From positions 10,011,518 to 10,075,517 of the forward strand of contig BROE01000005.1 in NCBI GenBank assembly GCA_036571765.1: a stretch of DNA of 64,000 nucleotides. The letters run 5' to 3'. This document shows, piece by piece, positions 58,317 through 64,000 of the stretch. The number at the start of each line of letters is the position of its first letter. Within the stretch, counting starts at the first letter, position 1. A model generated the notes under the pieces. It ran no database searches. It had not been told where the DNA came from and was given only the letters and a program-made list of their open reading frames with translations. Made by a program: the position numbers and the translations under genes. The DNA is from Plecoglossus altivelis (lineage: Eukaryota; Chordata; Actinopteri; Osmeriformes; Plecoglossidae).

Positions 58317-58806
58317 GTTGAGCGCACAGAATAATGGGATCCTTCAGTTCCCCCGCTAACACGCACCCTGCCTGAGTGGAGACGCTTTGGCATTTACTGC
58401 CATGAGAACTGTCAAAACAATGCCTCTGTGGGCGCTTCTCGCTTTGCACAGCATCCCACATACTTCCACCCCTACTCCCCCCCACCCTCACCCCTAACAG
58501 CACCCCTCCTCTGTGACTCTCTGTGTAGGTAATTGTGTGTGCGCCTGGAACTGCATTTGTGTGGATGGGAATGTGTGTTTGGTGTGTGAATGTCCACATG
58601 TGGTTCTTTGTACATGTTTGGAAAAGTGGACAAGGAGGAATGGTCTAACCAACAGAATTGAGTTTGCTGTGTAACTTTTAGATGTACTTTTCTGCTTTTA
58701 CTGCTGTGTCACTGTGTGAAATCACTGTGCAGGTTGTGTACACAGAAGTAGCTGAGCCAGTGAGGTAGTGGGGGGGCTTGGGTGGTTTGTGTGTGTGTGT
58801 TGGGAG

Positions 58807-58930
58807 GCCGGAGGGGGGGGGGCGGTGTTGCAAGTGTGAAAACTCCTGGCCAAGTTCTTAATGAAGTCCAAAGGTGAATTGTGTGAACTCTCTCATGTAC
58901 ACACACACACACACGCACACACACACACAT
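58807..58930 (+). repeat. G run followed by CA microsatellite
   Basis: A G-rich patch (about 58810-58823) and, 75 nt further on, (AC)n from 58899 to 58929 with one G interruption. Confidence 0.85.
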
Positions 58931-61900
58931 GGAGTCCACTCCAGGAGAGATACACCAGTCCAATAGCCCAGCTCTCCCTCTCCTGTGTGGCCTACCACTC
59001 AGATACCAATTAAGAGCCCTGAAAACCACTGCTCAGTCCCATTCAATATGTTCTCACTTTCTCCCCCTCCCTCCTTCCTTTTCTCCCTCTTGCCGGCTGC
59101 AGTTTCTGCCTTTGCGAGCTGTTGACGACTTGGCAAGAATTTAAACTGGGGAAAAAAGCCAAAATGTTCAGCATCTCCATGTTTGGATTTACAGCAGGTG
59201 TTTAGCTCTTTTTTCAACAATAAGCACCGCAAAACTTCAGCTGAAAGCTAACAGCTCTTTTATTTGGTGTTTAAAGATGTTGGCTGCTCTGATAGGAAAA
59301 GGTTTATGCACAATACATCAGTGAAACACTGCCCATGCATGGTTCATTTCTGATGACACTGTATCAATCATTAATTTTGGGGAATCAGCTTGGATTTCTC
59401 TTCTGTTTCAGTAGTGCAGTAGTCTAAGCAGGCATATTTTTTTCTTCATGGAAACAGCTTTTTTCCTCAAAGAAGAAAAAAGGTTGTGTTTCACATGTAG
59501 GGCACCAGCAATTCTGACAAGAACTACTGAATTCCTGAAAAAAAAAGAAAATAAATGGACTCAAGGTTGAACCACCTTGTCCATTTCGCAAGGTTTCTCT
59601 CTGCAGGTCGGCTCTGTGTGGTCCAAATCTCTGCTTTGTCATGCGTCCCAACGGTCTTCGCTCTTCGGTTATCTGGCTGATGAGAGAGGTGGGGTGCTGC
59701 GCCCACGTTGGAACGACCAGACGACCACCTCTGGGTGGGACAGGGGCAGTGTGGGTTCACAGACGCTGGCCCAACAAAAACCGATGTTGAGTGACGTTAA
59801 TGAGGCAACCAGGGGAGAGAGCAGCCAAACCAATCCCCCCTCCCCCCCCAGCTCCCAACGAGGCCACCTCCAGAACTCAGCATCTGTGTCTGGTCTCTGT
59901 GTGGCGGCGGGTGCTAGCCACTCCACTTCCTTCCTCTTTCCCTCGCTCCCAGACACACACTGGAAGCTTATTTATTTTACGTGGGCTCTTTCCACGTCGC
60001 TCTAAAGTTAAAACCCCAAAAAGCCTGGGTCCAATCGTAAACGGGCACTTGATGCTGTTCTTGTGGGCGTGTCTCTCCACGCTGGTGCTGAAAGATGAGA
60101 TGGATGAGAGCGGTGTGACATTTGGGTTGAAGGTGATGAGAGAAGGCTGAAATCATGCGAACGTTTGTGTTGGTGTTTGGAGGAAAGCTCTTGAATGTGC
60201 CACCTTAGAACCGGGCTGTACCGGGGCAGAGATGGTACTTTAGCGATGGTGTGAGTGAAACGGTAATATTTGTATACACCTTGTCAGTCATCGGCTTCAG
60301 TTCAACACAGGCGTGAATCCCACCTTTTGCACTGACTTCTTGCTGCCTTCTCATGCTCTGAACTTGCTGCTTCTCTCTTTACTCCTGTGTAGAATCGGAT
60401 TAAATATGAAATTGTCTAAAATATGAAAAAAAAGGTTTTCTACTGTCATAAAGGTATATGTCACACACACAATGTACTGTATATACACACACATGTATAG
60501 ATATATATTCTGGTGTGTTTATATTGCATTACCCATGCAGCAGACATATAGATGTGCCTTATGGCAGCTAGGACAGTGGTTGCATGCCCCCCCCCACACA
60601 CACTTTTCAGTCTGTTTGTATGCAGAAGTATAGTCAAGAACTAGTCACAACTGATTTGATCATCCATTTGTCCTCACCCCTCCCCTCCTCCCCTTCTGCT
60701 TTTTCACACACACAAGTCAACTCATTCTTTGGAAAACACTATTCGCAAACATCTCAGGTTTTTTATACACTTTCACACCCTCACCCCAAATCCCATCATC
60801 ACACCCACCGCCACAATACATGGATGGAAAAATTGGTGCCATGCTTTACTCCAAATCCTGACTCACCGGCTGCAGTCAGACTTCAAACACCTGTCAACGT
60901 GGAGACAGGTTATTATATGAACCAGGTTTGGTGCACATCTTGGGAGTTGTCATTTTTTTTTCGGGGGGTCCTCTCCTTTCCCGCAGTGGAAGTCTCTCTG
61001 CCAGACAACCAAGTGTGTAGGAGAGTACGACATGCCACTTCTCTGGTCTCTCCATCTGACTTTGATGTCACAGTGTGCTCAAGCGAGTTTACATGCAGGT
61101 CACAGGTGTGTGTGTGTGCGCACACTCTTTGTCTGCATGCTTAGTGTATAGGCAGTGCTAGTGAGAGGTTAGTGGCAAAATATCTTACCTCTCCAATTCT
61201 TGACTTCATCTCCTCTGTAAAACTGTTTTTCCAACTTTTTATATCTGAAGTGAGTAATCCATGTATTTGGATGGCTAAGATCTAACAAGGGTTATTTTGT
61301 TAATAAAAATGTCACAAGAGCCTGGTTTATGGGACATTAGCTCCCTTTTATTAATTAGGTTATAAAATAAATGGTAGTGTATTCCCCGGCTTCTATTTAT
61401 TGTAGTAGGTTATCATGTGCTACCATTTTACATTCTCATAAATTATATCCATGCAAGGTACACTTGGCTAAAACATCCTCTCAAAAGTTAGCCTTCATTT
61501 TAAATCGTTGGTGATATAACAGCTGACTCTGGTGCACCGCTATACTTGGTGGGGACATCTACGGCTAACAAATGCTAACAACATTGCGACAGCTAGCTGA
61601 TTGTTAGAAACAATTCAACGGTCAGACGCCATCGATGCTCTGGGTTGTTTAGTTCCCCTACTCTCTTAGGCGGTGGATGCAGACAGCCAGGCGCGACTAA
61701 TCAATCCCGTTTTTATGTTTGCCACAGAGAGCAGCCCAAATAAGGAGTGCTGACCTGCCGTGCTGGCGTCCTTGCCTGCCGAATGTCCTTCACTGGGATG
61801 CAGAGCTGTGCTGAGGCCTTTTGAGAACACTCACAAAGACACACAGACACACACAGACACAGACACACACCGACACACATCTGACTGGGTGGCCGTTTTA

Positions 61901-62536
61901 GCCTCTGCTTTTTTCTTTTGCTTTGTCGTTTTTTTTCACCACACTGCAGAATCAACTCTTTTTTTTATCCTTCCTTACCGAGCCTCTCCACTTTCCTCTT
62001 TCTCTTTCTTCTGTGTCTCTGGCTATCTGTCCTATGCGACTTTGCTTTTTCTCTCTTGCAAAGGCACACTGTCTGTCTTTTTTCTCTCGCTTTAATACCT
62101 TTCCTGCTTTCTTCCATTCCTTCCATCTCTCTCTCTCTCTCTCTCTTCCTCATGCCTCATAGTCTCTCTGGCTGTCTTATTGGTCCTGAATGTGACTCAT
62201 GATGGACAGCCCCTAACTGTCAGCTTCTACTCCCTCCTCCTTTTATCTTCTCCCTCCTCTTTCTTTCTTTTTCTTTTTCTCTTTCTCTGGCTCTCTCTCT
62301 CGCTCTCAGACACAGGCATGCTCTCTCTCCCACAAACTCTCTATCTCTCTCATTTGCTCCTGCCTTTCCTACTGCATGATAAATCTGATGCTAAATTTAG
62401 AGGCCGTTTTTCTCTCAGTGAGGGATTACTGGCAGCATGAGAGGGAGAATGAGAGAGCGAGGGAGAGAGAGAGAGTGAGCAGAAGAGTGGCAGCCTCCCT
62501 CTCCAACAGACCCATTAGGAAGCCCCCCTCCCCCCC

Positions 62537-62578
62537 CACACAAGCACACGCACAAGCACACACACAAGCACACACACA
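62537..62578 (+). repeat. short CA-rich tandem repeat with AAGC interruptions
   Basis: Repeats of the form ACACAAGCAC(AC)n at roughly 12-nt spacing. Confidence 0.8.
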
Positions 62579-62997
62579 GTTCACACTTGCTCTGTCGTTG
62601 CTCCATAAAAGGGTTGCCTTTGTTTATTTTTCATGTGTGCCTCGTTTCCCAACTCTCTTCCTCATCTAGCTTGTTGCCTGTATGTCTGTGCTAGGGTGTA
62701 TTGGATGTGTGAATGGTAGAGGTCAATGAATACATGCATGGATGCATCGTTTGTTGATCAGAGCTCTATTTAAACACTCCATTTACAAATTCTTCAGCTA
62801 CGTTGCAGTAAAACACATTTGACCTTCAGAAGATGAGTCTTGAAAGTGTGTCCCATGCAATAATTCCTTGTTTAGAAATGATAGATTTGGCAAAAATGTC
62901 AACCAACTACTAACTAGCATTTTACTGATAGACTAACTTCTGCTAACTTAACTTTAGAATATTCAGGAAGCAGCCACCAGTTAGTCAATCTTGTTTT

Positions 62998-63140
62998 CCA
63001 TCTCTCTATCTATCCATCTCTCTGTATCTCCATCTCTCTATCTATCCATCTCTCTACCTATCCACCTCTCTATCTCTCCATCTCTATCTATCCATCTCTC
63101 TATCTCTCCATCTGTCTATCTATCCATCTCTCTATCTCTT
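62998..63140 (+). repeat. TCTATC/TCCATC minisatellite
   Basis: About 140 nt of imperfect repeats built from CCATCTCTCTATCTAT-like units of about 16-20 nt. The open frame across it (rich in Ser, Leu, Ile and Pro) is only a consequence of the repeat. Confidence 0.9.
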
Positions 63141-64000
63141 TTAACATCCAGCCAGCCATCCATCCTTATGGTTGATGGAATTCTTACTCCGCTAGTTGTG
63201 AGTGACCTGAGAGAGAATTGGCAGACAGGTGTTTTAAATATCTCAGTGTGTGCTTACAGTTCCTGTCATTAACTGTTCTTCTGTAGTCCCTTTGACATGG
63301 AGGGACTCTAAAATATGCATAGGGCTAACTCCTTGTGGCTTGAAACTGGAACAAAATCAATTTCTGATGAGAATGCGCTCTGTCAGGTCTCTCTGGGCAG
63401 ATTCATTTTTCTTTGAGGGGAATCGCTAAGTTGGTTATGTTCTGTAATCAATTTTTTTTCCGGTCTTGGCTGCATGTTTGGCTTGGCTATGCTATAGCAG
63501 CTACCTTGTTAAATAGAGAATTGATGGGCAGACAACTCTGAGATCATTGGTCACCTTTTCAAATAGCTGTTAGTCAGTCTTATTCGCTCCACAATGGGGA
63601 GCGTTGCTTGCCCCCTCTCGTCTCCCACACATCAGCACGGTTGTCATGTCTGCCATCTTCATATCACGTCGAACTTTGCTTTGTCTAATCATGCTAGTGG
63701 ATTCGGTTCCCTTTTCATTCTTCCATAAGACATGCTTCACTCTTACCTACTGTAACAACACAGCTGGAGAATGACAGACCTGCTTAGTCTGCCTCGCCAC
63801 CATTGTGTCTTCTCACGTATGAACCATAATCCATCCATGGATCTGACCACCACCCCCCTTCCTGTCCGCCCCCTCTCCATCCCATCATCCCTTTCCACCT
63901 CCCCATGTTCAGCCCTTCCCTGTGCTCTACCACACTGTCTGTCAAGGTGGACCAGCAAAGCTTTGGGATGCTGTACATGCAAGTCTGTGTAGCAGGGCCT

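Larger units (their letters stand above)
55679..64000 (+). other. msi2: msi2 intron 5 (partial), no exon found
   Basis: The remaining 8.3 kb begins at donor GTAAGA and never reaches an exon encoding the start of RRM2. In mammals this part of MSI2 is also extremely long. It is rich in simple repeats and CT-rich DNA (61900-62350). The many short open frames, including those at 59577-60150 and 60584-61144, follow low-complexity or splice-less sequence, and I do not accept any as a gene. Confidence 0.7.

Noticed and set aside
59577..60150. Frames of 142 and 119 codons in msi2 intron 5
   Set aside because: No splice structure, domain or conserved motif; overlapping frames on both strands suggest chance openness.
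60584..61144. 186-codon frame in msi2 intron 5
   Set aside because: Begins in a C run, contains CA-rich sequence and gives no recognisable protein.
62991..63272. 93-codon frame with a regular Ser/Ile/Leu/Pro repeat
   Set aside because: It is the translation of the TCTATC/TCCATC minisatellite.
1..64000. Transposable elements, tRNA genes, CRISPR-like arrays, viral copies
   Set aside because: I looked for recognisable transposase or reverse-transcriptase frames, tRNA T-loop motifs and spaced repeats and saw none; diverged transposon remnants could still be present and would need a repeat library.

Overview
The window reads as teleost-fish nuclear genomic DNA. It has long AT-rich introns with canonical GT-AG boundaries, many CA/TG, TA, GA and CT microsatellites, and vertebrate genes with tight fish-type introns. 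I recognise six protein-coding genes by reading translations against known vertebrate families. No alignment was run, so orthology (for example nf1a versus nf1b, msi2a versus msi2b) is not resolved, and neither is species.

Layout. (1) 653-27809, plus strand: the 3' half of neurofibromin (nf1), 27 coding exons from the middle of the RasGAP domain to the stop codon, followed by a 3'UTR of about 3.15 kb ending near 30980. (2) Inside one 12-kb nf1 intron (2349-14378), on the opposite strand and in this order: omg (3565-4917), evi2b (9567-10907) and evi2a (12850-13491). This is the gene-within-intron arrangement known from mammalian NF1 intron 27b. (3) 31450-42140, plus strand: akap1, with a noncoding first exon, a long second exon, and KH and Tudor exons; its promoter lies about 0.5 kb past the nf1 poly(A) signal. 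(4) 50364-64000, plus strand: promoter and first five coding exons of msi2 (Musashi-2), with the window ending inside a very long intron. About 8 kb between akap1 and msi2 shows no gene I can support.

Functionally, nf1 switches off Ras. omg encodes a GPI-anchored leucine-rich myelin protein. evi2a and evi2b encode small single-pass membrane proteins known from blood cells in mammals. akap1 tethers PKA and RNAs to the mitochondrial outer membrane. msi2 is a translational regulator in stem and progenitor cells.

The most interesting items are a probable fish counterpart of the mammalian muscle-specific NF1 exon 48a (26942-27034), a 27-nt in-frame extension of one nf1 exon where the expected splice donor has become GC, an extra coding intron in omg, the preserved nesting of three antisense genes, and the nf1-akap1-msi2 linkage. 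I found no new biological system, mobile element, CRISPR array, or tRNA or rRNA gene.
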